A DNA stretch of 64,000 nucleotides from JAXLSZ01 sp046330315 (GCA_046330315.1 JAXLSZ010000004.1:1-64000), one strand, 5' to 3'. Counted from the first letter of the stretch, positions 15,476 through 24,213 are shown. The notes: generated from the sequence alone by a model not told the origin. Translations and numbers: made by a program.

Positions 15476-17800
15476 ATGCCCGGCGAGGCCAGCGAGCGGA
15501 TCACCTACTGCCGCGTCTGCGAGCCGTTCTGCGGGATGGTCGCCACGGTCGAGGACGGCCGCCTCGCCAAGCTCCGCCCCGACCCCGAGCACCCGCTCTC
15601 CGCCGGCTTCGCCTGCCCGAAGGGCATCGCCATGACCGGCGTGCAGAGCGATCCCGACCGGGTCCTCCACCCGCTGCGCCGGGCGGGGGGCGGCAGCTTC
15701 GAGCGCGTCTCCTGGGAGGCGGCGCTCGGCGAGATCGCCGAGCGGCTGGACCGGATTCGCTCCCAACACGGCGGCGAGTCGATCGGCTGGTACATGGGCA
15801 ACCCGGGCGCCTTTTCCTACTCGCACCCGATCTGGTCGAAGGGCTTCATCGACGCACTGGGCTCCAGCCACTACTACACGGCCTCCTCCCAGGACGTCAG
15901 CAACCGCTTCGCCGCCAGCCATTTCCTCTACGGCTCGCCCTTCCTGGTGCCGATCCCCGACCTCGAGCGCACCGACCTCCTCCTGCTCGTCGGGGCGAAC
16001 CCGCTGGTCTCCCACGGCGGCGTGATGAGCGCTCCCCGGATCAAGGACCAGCTCCACGCGATCACCGCGCGGGGCGGGCGGGTCGTCGTCGTCGATCCCC
16101 GCCGCTCGGAGACCGCCGCCGCCTTCGAGCACCTGGCGATCGCGCCGGACGCCGACGCCTGGCTCCTGCTCTCCCTGCTCGCGGTGATCTTCGAGGAGGG
16201 GCTGGAGGACGTCGAGGCGCTGCGGAGCCAGACGGCCGGCGCCGAGGCGCTGCGCGCCCTGGCCGCCCCGCACCCGCCGGAGGCCACGGAGCGCCGCACC
16301 GGGATCGGGGCCGCGGAGGCGCGCGGCCTGGCCCGCGACCTCGCCGCCGCCGAGCGCGCCGCGGTCTACGGCCGCACCGGGTCCTGTCTGGGCCGCCACG
16401 GGACCCTGGTCTCCTTCCTGCTGGACGCGCTCAACGCCGTCACCGGCAACCTCGACAGCCCCGGTGGCGCGATGTTCGGGGACCCGCCGCTGGACTTCGA
16501 GGGGATCGTCCACCGCCTCGGCCTGGCGACCTACGCCAGGGTCCGCTCGCGGGTCGGCGGCTTCCCAGAGGTGCTGGGGAGCCTGCCTGCCTCGCTGATG
16601 GCGAAGGAGACGACCACGCCGGGCCCGGGCCAGCTCCGGGCGCTCTTCGTGTCGGCCGGCAACCCCGTCCTCTCGGTGCCCAACGGCCCCGAGCTGGTCG
16701 AGGCGATGGAGCGGCTCGACCTCTGCGTGGCGATCGACCTCTACGTCAGCGACACGGCCCGCCACGCCGACTTCGTGCTCCCGGCGACGACCATGTACGA
16801 GCGCGAAGACCTGCCGCTCCCCTTCCTGGGGCTGTTCACCAAGCCCTTCATCACCTTCACCGAGGCCGTGGTCGAGCCCTCCGGTGAGGCCCGCCAGGAG
16901 TGGGAGATCATCGAGGATATCTCCAGGCGGATCGGGGTCGTCCCCTCCAGCATCCCTCTCGCCCGCCTGCTCGGCCGCGCCGGCCTGCGGCTCTCGCCGC
17001 GGACGCTGGTGGACCTGCTCCTGCGCACCGGACCGAAGGGTGATCTCTTCGGGCTGCGGCGCGGCGGGCTCAGCCTCGCCGAGCTTCGGCGCAACCCCCA
17101 CGGGGTCGTCCTCGCCGAGCACCTGAGGGCCGGGGTGATGAAGGGCAAGCTGCGGACCCGCGACCGCCGGGTCCGGCTCGACGTGCCGGAGATCCGCGAC
17201 GAGGTCGGGCGGCTGGCGGCCCGTCCCGAGAGCGGCGCAGAGATGCCGCTTCGCCTGATCGGCCTGCGCGAGCTCCGCTCCCACAACTCCTGGATGCACA
17301 ACGCGGCGCTGCTGATGCGCGGCGGCCGCGAGCACTCGGCGCGCATCCACCCGGAGGACGGCGCGGCGGCCGGGGTCGAGGACGGCGCCGCCTGCCGCCT
17401 GGTCTCCGCGCACGGGGCGATCCAGACCGTCGCCCGGCTGACCGACGAGGTCACGCGCGGAACCGTCGCCGTCCCCCACGGCTGGGGTCACTCGGGCGGC
17501 TGGCAGATTGCCAACGAAGCCGGCGGGGCGAACGTCAACGAGCTGGTCTCCTCGGAGCCCGAGGACCTCGAGCGCCTGGCCGGGATGGCCTTCATGAACG
17601 GCGTGCCGGTGCGGTTGGAGGCGGTGGCGGCGGTGCCGGCCGGATCGGAGTCGGTGGCGGCGGTGCCGGCCGGATCGGAGGCGGTCGCGGCGGTGCCGGC
17701 CGGATCGGAGGCGGTCGCGGCGGTGCCGGCAGGATCGGAGGCGGTCGCGGCGGTGCCGGCAGGATCGGAGGCGGTCGCGAAGCCGGCCGCCATCGGCTGA
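15476..17800 (+). CDS. Molybdopterin-dependent oxidoreductase (DMSO reductase/formate dehydrogenase family)
   Basis: 774 residues. An N-terminal [4Fe-4S] motif C12-x2-C15-x3-C19-x27-C47 precedes the bis-MGD binding domains (LLLLVGANPLVSHGG, VVVVDPRRSETAA, YGRTGSCLGRHG, LFVSAGNPVLSVPN). The C-terminal MopB dinucleotide domain includes RSHNSWMHNA and VAVPHGWGHSGGW. There is no TAT signal, so it should be cytoplasmic. No electron-transfer subunit gene is adjacent. The C-terminus carries about five copies of a 10-residue repeat VAAVPAGSEA that belongs to no domain. The substrate is unknown; formate dehydrogenase-H-like and assimilatory types are both possible. Confidence 0.85.
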   Translation: MPGEASERITYCRVCEPFCGMVATVEDGRLAKLRPDPEHPLSAGFACPKGIAMTGVQSDPDRVLHPLRRAGGGSFERVSWEAALGEIAERLDRIRSQHGGESIGWYMGNPGAFSYSHPIWSKGFIDALGSSHYYTASSQDVSNRFAASHFLYGSPFLVPIPDLERTDLLLLVGANPLVSHGGVMSAPRIKDQLHAITARGGRVVVVDPRRSETAAAFEHLAIAPDADAWLLLSLLAVIFEEGLEDVEALRSQTAGAEALRALAAPHPPEATERRTGIGAAEARGLARDLAAAERAAVYGRTGSCLGRHGTLVSFLLDALNAVTGNLDSPGGAMFGDPPLDFEGIVHRLGLATYARVRSRVGGFPEVLGSLPASLMAKETTTPGPGQLRALFVSAGNPVLSVPNGPELVEAMERLDLCVAIDLYVSDTARHADFVLPATTMYEREDLPLPFLGLFTKPFITFTEAVVEPSGEARQEWEIIEDISRRIGVVPSSIPLARLLGRAGLRLSPRTLVDLLLRTGPKGDLFGLRRGGLSLAELRRNPHGVVLAEHLRAGVMKGKLRTRDRRVRLDVPEIRDEVGRLAARPESGAEMPLRLIGLRELRSHNSWMHNAALLMRGGREHSARIHPEDGAAAGVEDGAACRLVSAHGAIQTVARLTDEVTRGTVAVPHGWGHSGGWQIANEAGGANVNELVSSEPEDLERLAGMAFMNGVPVRLEAVAAVPAGSESVAAVPAGSEAVAAVPAGSEAVAAVPAGSEAVAAVPAGSEAVAKPAAIG
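17614..17779 (+). repeat. 30-bp in-frame tandem repeat at the 3' end of the oxidoreductase gene
   Basis: About 5.5 copies of a 30-bp unit (core ggatcggaggcggtcgcggc) encode VAAVPAGSEA. The units at 17671-17700 and 17701-17730 are identical and 17731-17760 differs by one base. This homogeneity indicates recent expansion. The period is a multiple of three, so the frame is kept. Confidence 0.9.
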
Positions 17801-17815
17801 CCGGGGGCCAACCTC

Positions 17816-17870
17816 CCCGCCGAGCTTCAGGTTCCATCTGAAATACAGCGGAAAGTTGAAGCTCGGCGGG
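17816..17870. repeat. Long-arm inverted repeat P4 between convergent genes
   Basis: Perfect 14-base arms cccgccgagcttca (17816-17829) and tgaagctcggcggg (17857-17870) around 27 bases. Pairing extends outward through ccaacc/ggttgg with a small bulge. It lies in the 81 bp between the stop codons of the oxidoreductase gene and mobA, where a bidirectional terminator would be expected. The loop is unusually long for that role, and no T-run is present on either side. Confidence 0.75.
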
Positions 17871-17881
17871 TGGGGTTGGGG

Positions 17882-18463
17882 TCAGCCTCGGAGGGAGGCG
17901 AAGATCCGCTCGGTTTCCTCGACGTCCTCGGGGGTGTTGACGTTGAAGCAGAGCCGCTCGGGGTCGCCGAAGCGCGCGACGTCGGACTCGGGCACGACCG
18001 TGGGATCGAGGGCGGCGACGGCGGCCTGCATCGGCTCCTCGCGCCGCAGCGCCTCCTCCAGGGCCGGCAGGTCCTCGATCCGGTAGCGGGCGAGGAGCGG
18101 TTGCAGGACACCGCCGGCCTCGACCACGGTGGTCGAGGGATGCGAGGCGAGCCAGGCGAGCAGCTTCTCGTCTATGAAGGCCATGTCGCAGGCGAGGGCG
18201 AGGACCGGGCCCTGGCGGTGGCCCAGCGCGGTGACCAGCCCGAGCAGGGGGTGGGTGGGGCTGTCGGGCTCGATGACGACGGGGCAGTAGATCTCGGGAA
18301 GCTCGCTGCCGCGCTTGGCGACGACGAAGCGCTCGAGGCCGGCGGCCTGGGCGGCGGCGATCGGGTAGGAGATCAGCGCGTGGCCCGCGATCCTCACCGT
18401 CGCCTTCGTCCGGCCCATGCGCGTCGAGCTTCCCCCTGCCAGCACCGCAACGGTCGCGTCCAT
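17882..18463 (-). CDS. mobA: Molybdenum cofactor guanylyltransferase
   Basis: 193 residues of the nucleotidyltransferase fold. The GTP-binding signature LAGGSSTRMGRTKA is at residues 8-21, and the metal-binding ACDMAFIDEKLL is at about 94-105. MobA attaches GMP to Mo-molybdopterin to give MGD for enzymes of the DMSO reductase family, such as the oxidoreductase encoded next door. FNVNTPEDVEETERIF near the C-terminus is the family's closing motif. It converges with the oxidoreductase gene and diverges from moeA. Confidence 0.9.
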   Translation of the reverse strand: MDATVAVLAGGSSTRMGRTKATVRIAGHALISYPIAAAQAAGLERFVVAKRGSELPEIYCPVVIEPDSPTHPLLGLVTALGHRQGPVLALACDMAFIDEKLLAWLASHPSTTVVEAGGVLQPLLARYRIEDLPALEEALRREEPMQAAVAALDPTVVPESDVARFGDPERLCFNVNTPEDVEETERIFASLRG

Positions 18464-18571
18464 CGCCGCAAGTCTCGCACCGATCGCGAGCCGGGGGCGC
18501 AGTGGTCGGGGCCCGGCGGGCCGGGATCAGGCTACGCTGGCCGCGATGGCCGAGCCGACCGAGCCCCAGCG

Positions 18572-19915
18572 ATGGCCGAGCTGACCGCGGTCCCCGTGGC
18601 GCGGGGGATGGTGCTGGAGCGCACCGGGAGCCTGGGGGCCGCGGAGGTCCCGCTGGCGCAGGCGCGCGGGCGGGTGCTCGCCGAGGACGTGATCGCCCCC
18701 GAGGACGTGCCGGGCTTCGACAACTCGGCGATGGACGGCTACGCGGTGCGGGCCGAGGACATCGCCCCCGCCTCCCCGGAGAGCCCCGTGGCGCTGACCC
18801 TGGCCGGCGAGTCGGCGGCGGGTCACCCGGCCGAGCGCGGTCCGGGCCCCGGCGAGGCGGTGGCGATCTCCACCGGCGCGATGATCCCCGAGGGCGCCGA
18901 CGCGGTGGTGCGGGTCGAGGACACCCGCCGGATCGGCGCCGCGGGGACGGGCGATCCCGCAGGGGCACAAGCAGTCGATGCGGCCGCGGGGGCCGCGGGG
19001 AGGGTCGATCGGGGCGCAGGGGCCGCGGACGGCGAGCCGGTCGGGATCATCGAGGTGGTATCCGCGGCCCCGCCGGGCTGCGACATCCGCCGGGCGGGAG
19101 AGGACGTCCGGGCCGGGCAGCGGGTCCTCGCCGCGGGCACCCCGGTCGGCCCGGTGGAGCTCGGCCTCCTCGCCTCGGCGGGCAAGGCCGAGGCGCTCTG
19201 CGCGCGGCCGCCGCGAGTCCGGGTCGTGGTGACCGGTGACGAGCTGATCGGCCCGGGTGATGAGATGCGCCCCGGGGCGGTGCGCGACTCCAACGCCCAC
19301 ACGGTCCCCGCGCTGGCGATCGACTGCGGGGCGGAGGTCCTCTCGGTGGAGCGGGCCGGCGACGACCGTGCCGCGACCGCGGAGGCGCTCGGCCGAGCGC
19401 TCGACGCCGACCTCACCGTGCTCTGCGGCGGGGTCTCGGTGGGCGAGCACGACCACGTGCGCCCGGCCCTGTCCGAGCTGGGTGCCGAGCAGATCTTCTG
19501 GGGGGTCGCGCTGCGCCCCGGCAAGCCGACCTGGTTCGGCGTGGGCCCCGAGGGGTCCCTGGTCTTCGGCCTGCCGGGAAACCCGGTTTCGGCAGTCGTC
19601 ACCTTCCTGCTCTTCGCCCGCCCGGCGCTGCTGGCGATGCAGGGCGCCGATCCCGCATCGGCGCGCGGCACGGCCGTCCTCGAGGACGGATACGCCAAGA
19701 AGCCCGGGAGGACGCACGCGGTGCGCTGCTCCCTGCGTCTCGCCGCCGCCGGCCTGCTCGCCCGCACGACCGGGCCGCAGGGTTCCCACGTGCTGACCTC
19801 GATGCTGGGGGCCGACGCGCTGGCGATCTTCGAGGCAGGTGGGGAGGGGGCCGCAGCCGGCGAGGAGGTCGAGATCGAGCTGATGCCCGGATCTAGGATT
19901 GGCGGATGGAGGTGA
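18572..19915 (+). CDS. moeA: Molybdopterin molybdenumtransferase
   Basis: 447 residues. DVPGFDNSAMDGYAVRAED is the MoeA N-terminal signature, and VVTGDELIGPGDEMRPG, GGVSVGEHDHVRPAL and FGLPGNPVSAVVTFLLF cover the Mo-insertion domain. The enzyme inserts molybdate into adenylylated molybdopterin. An Ala/Gly-rich stretch of about 30 residues (around 135-165) is inserted in domain II and looks like low-complexity expansion. ATG at 18572 is used because an upstream ATG at 18546 is in another frame and stops at once. The 3' end overlaps the moaD-moaE fusion by 10 bp. Confidence 0.93.
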   Translation: MAELTAVPVARGMVLERTGSLGAAEVPLAQARGRVLAEDVIAPEDVPGFDNSAMDGYAVRAEDIAPASPESPVALTLAGESAAGHPAERGPGPGEAVAISTGAMIPEGADAVVRVEDTRRIGAAGTGDPAGAQAVDAAAGAAGRVDRGAGAADGEPVGIIEVVSAAPPGCDIRRAGEDVRAGQRVLAAGTPVGPVELGLLASAGKAEALCARPPRVRVVVTGDELIGPGDEMRPGAVRDSNAHTVPALAIDCGAEVLSVERAGDDRAATAEALGRALDADLTVLCGGVSVGEHDHVRPALSELGAEQIFWGVALRPGKPTWFGVGPEGSLVFGLPGNPVSAVVTFLLFARPALLAMQGADPASARGTAVLEDGYAKKPGRTHAVRCSLRLAAAGLLARTTGPQGSHVLTSMLGADALAIFEAGGEGAAAGEEVEIELMPGSRIGGWR

Positions 19916-20571
19916 GCGCCAAGATGAGGGTTCCCGTCCGCCTCTTCGCCCAGCTCCGCGAGCGTGCCGGAAGGGACGAGGTCGAGCTGGAGCTGGAGCC
20001 TGGGGCAACCGTCTCGCAGGCGATCGAGGCCCTCGGGCGCGAGCCCGGGCTCGACGTCGTCGCGAGGATGCCGGTCCGGATCGCCGTCAACCGTGCCTAC
20101 GCCGAGCCCGGGCAGGCGATCGAGCCGGGGGACGAGCTCGCCGCGGTGCCGCCGGTCAGCGGCGGCGCCGCTCCCCACGTGCGGATCGGCCCCGAGCCGC
20201 TCTCCGCGGAGACGGTCAGCGCCCGGGTGGCCAGCCCGGCGGCCGGCGCGACGGTGACCTTCGCGGGCACGACCCGCGAGGTGGAGCGCCTCGAGTACGA
20301 GGCCTACGAGGAGATGGCCGCCGAGCGGATCGCCGCGATCCTCGCGGAGTGCGTCGAGCGCCACGGGCTCGAGGGCGCCGCGGCCGAGCACCGCACCGGG
20401 TCGGTCCCGCTCGGCGAGCCGAGCGTCGTCGTCGCCGTCTCCGCCGCGCACCGCGAGGAGGCCTTCGCCGGGGCCCGCGAGGCGATCGACCGGATCAAGG
20501 CCGAGGCGCCGTTCTGGAAGAAGGAGGTCTCCGGCGCCGAGCAGCGCTGGGTCGAGGGGACCGCGCCGTGA
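19906..20571 (+). CDS. MoaD-MoaE fusion protein, molybdopterin synthase
   Basis: 221 residues joining both subunits of molybdopterin synthase. Residues 7-87 are MoaD-like (VRLFAQLRERAG, ending VPPVSGG with Gly86-Gly87). Residues 90-221 are MoaE-like (FAGTTRE, LEYEAYEEMA, APFWKKE, RWVEG). The active-site lysines of the FWKKE region are kept, while the loop after FAGTTRE is shorter than in E. coli MoaE. MoaD must expose its Gly-Gly end to carry the thiocarboxylate, so the fusion has to be cut or work differently. Mycobacterial MoaX is a known fusion of this kind. The gene overlaps moeA and moaC. Confidence 0.9.
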   Translation: MEVSAKMRVPVRLFAQLRERAGRDEVELELEPGATVSQAIEALGREPGLDVVARMPVRIAVNRAYAEPGQAIEPGDELAAVPPVSGGAAPHVRIGPEPLSAETVSARVASPAAGATVTFAGTTREVERLEYEAYEEMAAERIAAILAECVERHGLEGAAAEHRTGSVPLGEPSVVVAVSAAHREEAFAGAREAIDRIKAEAPFWKKEVSGAEQRWVEGTAP

Positions 20572-21053
20572 GCGAGAGGCTGACCCATCTCGACGCCGAG
20601 GGTTCGGCCCGGATGGTGGACGTCGGGGCCAAGGGTGAGAGCGAGCGGCGCGCGGTCGCCGAGGCCCGCCTGGCGATGTCGCCGACCGCGGCCGGCGCGG
20701 TCGAGCGCGGGGACGGGCCCAAGGGCGAGGTGCTCGGCACCGCCCGGCTGGCCGGAATCGGCGCGGCCAAGCGCGCGGGCGAGCTGATCCCGCTGGCGCA
20801 CCCCCTGCCGCTCACCTTCGTCGACGTGCAGGGAAGCGTCGATGCGCCTGCGGGCGAGGTCGTGCTGCGGGCGGAGGCCCGCACCGTGGCGCGGACCGGG
20901 GTCGAGATGGAGGCCATGACCGCCGCTGCCGTCGCCGCCCTCACCGTCTACGACATGGTCAAGGGAATCGAGCGCGGGGTGGAGATCCGCAGCGTGCTCC
21001 TGCTCAGCAAGAGCGGGGGGCGCCACGACTGGCGGCGGGGAGACGGGCCTTGA
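20568..21053 (+). CDS. moaC: Cyclic pyranopterin monophosphate synthase
   Basis: 161 residues with GTG start overlapping the previous stop. MoaC motifs are LTHLDAEGSARMVDVGAK, AKRAGELIPLAHPLPL, and TGVEMEAMTAAAVAALTVYDM with KGIERG. With MoaA it makes cyclic pyranopterin monophosphate. The catalytic lysine/aspartate residues in MVDVGAK and TVYDMVK are present. The length is that of the family. Its stop overlaps the TTG start of the following gene. Confidence 0.94.
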   Translation: MSERLTHLDAEGSARMVDVGAKGESERRAVAEARLAMSPTAAGAVERGDGPKGEVLGTARLAGIGAAKRAGELIPLAHPLPLTFVDVQGSVDAPAGEVVLRAEARTVARTGVEMEAMTAAAVAALTVYDMVKGIERGVEIRSVLLLSKSGGRHDWRRGDGP

Positions 21054-21514
21054 GGGCCGCGGTGCTGACGGTCAGCGACAGCAGGGCCGGGGGGGAGGCC
21101 GAGGACCGAAGCGGTCCCCTGCTCGCCGACTACGCCGAGTCGCTGGGCTTCGAGGTGGTCGAGCGCGAGGTGGTCCCCGACGAGCGCCCGCTGATCGCCG
21201 AGCGGCTCCGCCACCTCGCCGACGGCGCGGTCTGCGAGCTGATCCTGACCACCGGGGGTACCGGCTTCGCCCAGCGAGACGTCACCCCGGAGGCAACCCG
21301 CGACGTGATCGACCGCGAGGCGCCCGGGATGGCCGAGGCGATGCGCGCCGCCTCGCGAGACCACACCCGCTTCTGGATGGCCTCCCGCGGAGTGGTCGGC
21401 AGCCGGGGCGCGACCCTGATCGTCAACTTCCCGGGAAGCCCGAAGGCGATCGCCGAGGCGGGCGAGGGCGTCCGCGAGGCGATCCCCCACGCGGTCGGGC
21501 TGCTGGCGGGCTGA
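21050..21514 (+). CDS. mog: Molybdopterin adenylyltransferase (MogA/MoaB family)
   Basis: 154 residues starting at TTG in a TTGA overlap with moaC. LTVSDSRAGGEAEDRSGPLL and ILTTGGTGFAQRDVTPEAT are the MPT-binding signatures of the MogA/MoaB family. It adenylylates molybdopterin before Mo insertion by MoeA. As the last gene of the moeA-moaDE-moaC-mog operon it completes the set present here. Members of the family are named mog, moaB or cnx1G; which is best cannot be decided from sequence alone. Confidence 0.88.
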   Translation: MRAAVLTVSDSRAGGEAEDRSGPLLADYAESLGFEVVEREVVPDERPLIAERLRHLADGAVCELILTTGGTGFAQRDVTPEATRDVIDREAPGMAEAMRAASRDHTRFWMASRGVVGSRGATLIVNFPGSPKAIAEAGEGVREAIPHAVGLLAG

Positions 21515-21565
21515 GCGCGGCAGCGCCCGGCCGGGGCGTGGCGATCGGCGCGAGCGCCGGTACGC

Positions 21566-21612
21566 GGAGGCCGGGCGCGGCGCCGAGGGGCGGGAGGCCG
21601 GGCGCGGCGCCG
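21566..21612. repeat. Two direct copies of a GC-only 20-mer
   Basis: ggaggccgggcgcggcgccg occurs at 21566-21585 and again at 21593-21612, a 27 bp period, in the 113 bp between the convergent mog and EamA-type genes. The segment is almost purely G and C and could fold strongly. No other feature is seen in this gap. Confidence 0.6.
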
Positions 21613-21627
21613 CCGGGTGCGCCGGGA

Positions 21628-22497
21628 TCAGGTCTCGATCTCGGCTGCCCGCACCGGCGCCGGGGTGAAGGCCGCCGCGCCGATCACCAGCGCGAAGGCC
21701 GCCAATCTCGCGGCGGCCCCCAGGGCGTTGGACGGTATCGGGTCGCCGAAGACGATCGGGCCGGCCGCGATCGTGGTCGCGTTGGCCGCCACGCTGGTCA
21801 CCGCGATGACCGAGACGGCGGGCCCGATCTGCAGGCTCTTCGCGGAGATCAGCAGGCCGACCAGCGAGGCGACGACGATCACCGCCACCAGCGGCTGCAG
21901 GACGACGCCGGCCCCGTCCGCGGAGAGCCCGGCGCTCGTCCCCTTGATCGCCACGTCGGAGGCGGCCCACATCAGCCCGGCGCCGACGCCGAAGAGGACG
22001 CCGGCGTGGCGGCGCCCCCGCGCCCACGCCGAGACCAGCAGACCGGCGCCGGCCGCGCAGGCGACGTAGGCGGCGATCCCGAGCCCGTCGTGGCCGGCGT
22101 GCGGTCCGTCGCCGGAGCCGGAGATGGTCGCGGCCAGGAAGGCGAGGCCGACCGCGGCCAGCCCCACCCCGATCCACTCCCGCCTCGTCACCGCAAGGCC
22201 GAAGAAGCGGTCGGCGACGACGGTCAGCAGCACCAGCCCCCCGGCGATCACCGACTGGACCAGCGAGATCGGGGCGAGCGACAGTGCCGCCGCGTGCAGG
22301 CCCCAGGAGGCGAGGGCGATCAGCACCCCGAGCGTGTAGGCGGGGGCGCGGAAGAGGAGGAGCGTGCTGCGCGCCGGCCGGCGGAAGTCCACGTCCGGGG
22401 CCAGGACCGCGCCACGGTGCTTGTAGAGGAAGCTGACTATCGACGTCAGGGCCGTGGCCGCCGCCAGCAGCAGCCCGACCTGCACCGAGGTGCTCAT
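21628..22497 (-). CDS. DMT superfamily (EamA-like) membrane transporter
   Basis: 289 residues with nine to ten membrane helices in two halves. Each half contains the short-loop pattern typical of EamA/DMT proteins (LAPISLVQSVIAGGLVLL, and IGPAVSVIAVTSVAAN in the second half). The N-terminus has an ALTSIVSFLYKHRG element seen in NIPA/EamA-like proteins. The substrate is unknown. It is the third gene of an operon with WS/DGAT, only 1 bp after the preceding small gene. Confidence 0.75.
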   Translation of the reverse strand: MSTSVQVGLLLAAATALTSIVSFLYKHRGAVLAPDVDFRRPARSTLLLFRAPAYTLGVLIALASWGLHAAALSLAPISLVQSVIAGGLVLLTVVADRFFGLAVTRREWIGVGLAAVGLAFLAATISGSGDGPHAGHDGLGIAAYVACAAGAGLLVSAWARGRRHAGVLFGVGAGLMWAASDVAIKGTSAGLSADGAGVVLQPLVAVIVVASLVGLLISAKSLQIGPAVSVIAVTSVAANATTIAAGPIVFGDPIPSNALGAAARLAAFALVIGAAAFTPAPVRAAEIET

Positions 22498-22498
22498 C

Positions 22499-22714
22499 TC
22501 ATTCGTCTTCGGAGAGCTCTATGGCGCGGATCGCGTGCTCGTCGGGGAGCTTCTCGAGCACCTCGTGGATGACCCTGACGACCTCGGCCTCCTCGTGTCC
22601 GAAGTCGTCGAGCAGCGACCGCAGCGCGGTATGGGTGATCTTCAGCTGAGCGGGGGTGAGCTCGACGTGGTAGCTGAACCGCTCCCCGCCGGTCGGACTG
22701 CCTTCCTTGTTCAT
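22499..22714 (-). CDS. Small acidic soluble protein, 71 residues
   Basis: The protein has no membrane helix. It contains a beta-rich start (ERFSYHVELTPAQLKITHTA) followed by two amphipathic helices (LLDDFGHEEAEVVRVIHEVL, EKLPDEHAIRAIEL) and an acidic end. The ATG overlaps the WS/DGAT stop (ATGA), so it is translationally coupled to that lipid enzyme. No family recognised. The helical hairpin suggests a small binding or adaptor protein. Confidence 0.75.
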   Translation of the reverse strand: MNKEGSPTGGERFSYHVELTPAQLKITHTALRSLLDDFGHEEAEVVRVIHEVLEKLPDEHAIRAIELSEDE

Positions 22715-24147
22715 CTGGCGACTGCCTTCTCCCTGTCTCGCTTTGGCTTCTCGAGCTCCCTGGCGGCCTCGACAAGCTCCCCCAGCGACTCCTCGATCCC
22801 GGCTGTCAGCTCTTCGGCGTCCTCCATCTGGTCGTAGTCGGCCAGCAGCCCGAAGTTGACCCGCCCGTTGTAGCTCATTATCGCCACCGCGAGGGCGTGG
22901 TTCTCGGGCAGGAAGGCGACGGGGAAGACGTCCTGGAGCTCGCGACCGAGCACGTAGAGGGGGATCTGGGGGCCGGGGACGTTGGTGACGATCAGGTTGA
23001 ACAGGCGGGTCGAGAAGTTGATCCGCGAGGCCTGCGCCAGCAGGGTCGGCGGGGCGAAGTCGTTGAAGCGGGAGATCACCTCCGCGCCCAGCGCCTGCTT
23101 GGACTGCTTCAGCCCCTGCATGGACTCACGCACGATCGCCAGCCGCTGCACCGGGTCCTCGACGTAGACGGGCAGCGGACCGCGCATCGCCGCGATCCGA
23201 TTGCCGAGCTCACCGCGCTCGTCGGCGGCCCGGATCGAGACCGGGACCAGGGCCCGCAGCTCCAGGCCCTCGGTGCGGACGCCGCGACCGATCAGCCAGG
23301 AGCGAAGCGCCCCGGCCACGACGGTGAGCACGACGTCGTTGACCGTGCCGCCGAGGGTGTCCTTGATGCGCTTGAACGTCTGCAGCTCGGCGCGGCTCCA
23401 CAGGTATCGCCGGTGCGGCCCGACCGGGACGTTGAGGGGCACCTCGGGCGCAGGGTTAGCGAAGCTCCAGACGACCTCGCCGATGCCCTCGAGGCCCTCG
23501 GCCAGCCTCCGGGCGACCGCCTCCGGGTGCTGGACCGCGGAGGCCACCCGCTCCGCGAGCCTGGTGGGAACGCCCACCAGGTCGCCGAGGCCGTGCCCCA
23601 CCAGCTCCGCGGTGCTCGGCTCGGGCCGCGGCTCCCAGCCGTCGCCGCGCGGGGCGGGCTCGGGGACGGGCTTGACGTCGAAGAGCACGGTCGAGATGTC
23701 GACTCCGGATACCCCGTCGACCATGGCGTGGTGGGTCTTGGAGAGCAGGGCGAAGCGGTTGTGATCGAGGCCCTGCACCAGCCAGAGCTCCCAGAGGGGC
23801 TTGGAGCGATCGAGCTGCTGGGAGAAGACCCGGCCCGCCAGCAGCCGCAGCTGCTCCTCGCTTCCCGGCTCCGGGAGCGCGGTGTGGCGGACGTGGTAGG
23901 TGAGGTTGAAGTTGGGGTCGTCCACCCAGAGCGGGCGTCCCGCCTGCAGGGGCGGGACGGCCAGCTTCTGCCGGAACCTCGGCACCAGCGGCAGCCGGCC
24001 CCGGACGTGCTCGATGAAGTCGTCGTAGGTTGGAGGCGGGCCCTCGAAGATCAGCACGGCGCCGACGTGCATGTGGCTGGACGAGGTCTCGTTGGTGAGG
24101 AACGACGCGTCCACGGCGGTCAGCCTGTCGAGGTGGTCCTGGGGCAC
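22711..24147 (-). CDS. Wax ester synthase/diacylglycerol acyltransferase (WS/DGAT)
   Basis: 478 residues. The catalytic HHxxxDG motif is HHAMVDG, His139-His140 to Gly145. LDRLTAVDASFLTNET at the N-terminus, SRADLQ-like and NVPGPQIPLYVLG near the C-terminus are family landmarks. The enzyme acylates diacylglycerol or fatty alcohols with acyl-CoA for storage lipid. The first gene of a three-gene operon with a 71-residue protein and a DMT transporter. It diverges from ispH with a 66 bp gap that must hold both promoters. Confidence 0.92.
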   Translation of the reverse strand: MPQDHLDRLTAVDASFLTNETSSSHMHVGAVLIFEGPPPTYDDFIEHVRGRLPLVPRFRQKLAVPPLQAGRPLWVDDPNFNLTYHVRHTALPEPGSEEQLRLLAGRVFSQQLDRSKPLWELWLVQGLDHNRFALLSKTHHAMVDGVSGVDISTVLFDVKPVPEPAPRGDGWEPRPEPSTAELVGHGLGDLVGVPTRLAERVASAVQHPEAVARRLAEGLEGIGEVVWSFANPAPEVPLNVPVGPHRRYLWSRAELQTFKRIKDTLGGTVNDVVLTVVAGALRSWLIGRGVRTEGLELRALVPVSIRAADERGELGNRIAAMRGPLPVYVEDPVQRLAIVRESMQGLKQSKQALGAEVISRFNDFAPPTLLAQASRINFSTRLFNLIVTNVPGPQIPLYVLGRELQDVFPVAFLPENHALAVAIMSYNGRVNFGLLADYDQMEDAEELTAGIEESLGELVEAARELEKPKRDREKAVAR

Positions 24148-24213
24148 GCAGCAAGGCTAACGCCCGCGGCCGGGTAGGGGGCGGAGCGAAGCGCCGCTGT
24201 ACCCTTTCCGGCC

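Noticed and set aside
17614..17779. Regular 30-bp repeats taken as a CRISPR array
   Set aside because: Repeats are directly adjacent without spacers, are in frame with the oxidoreductase gene and no cas gene is near.
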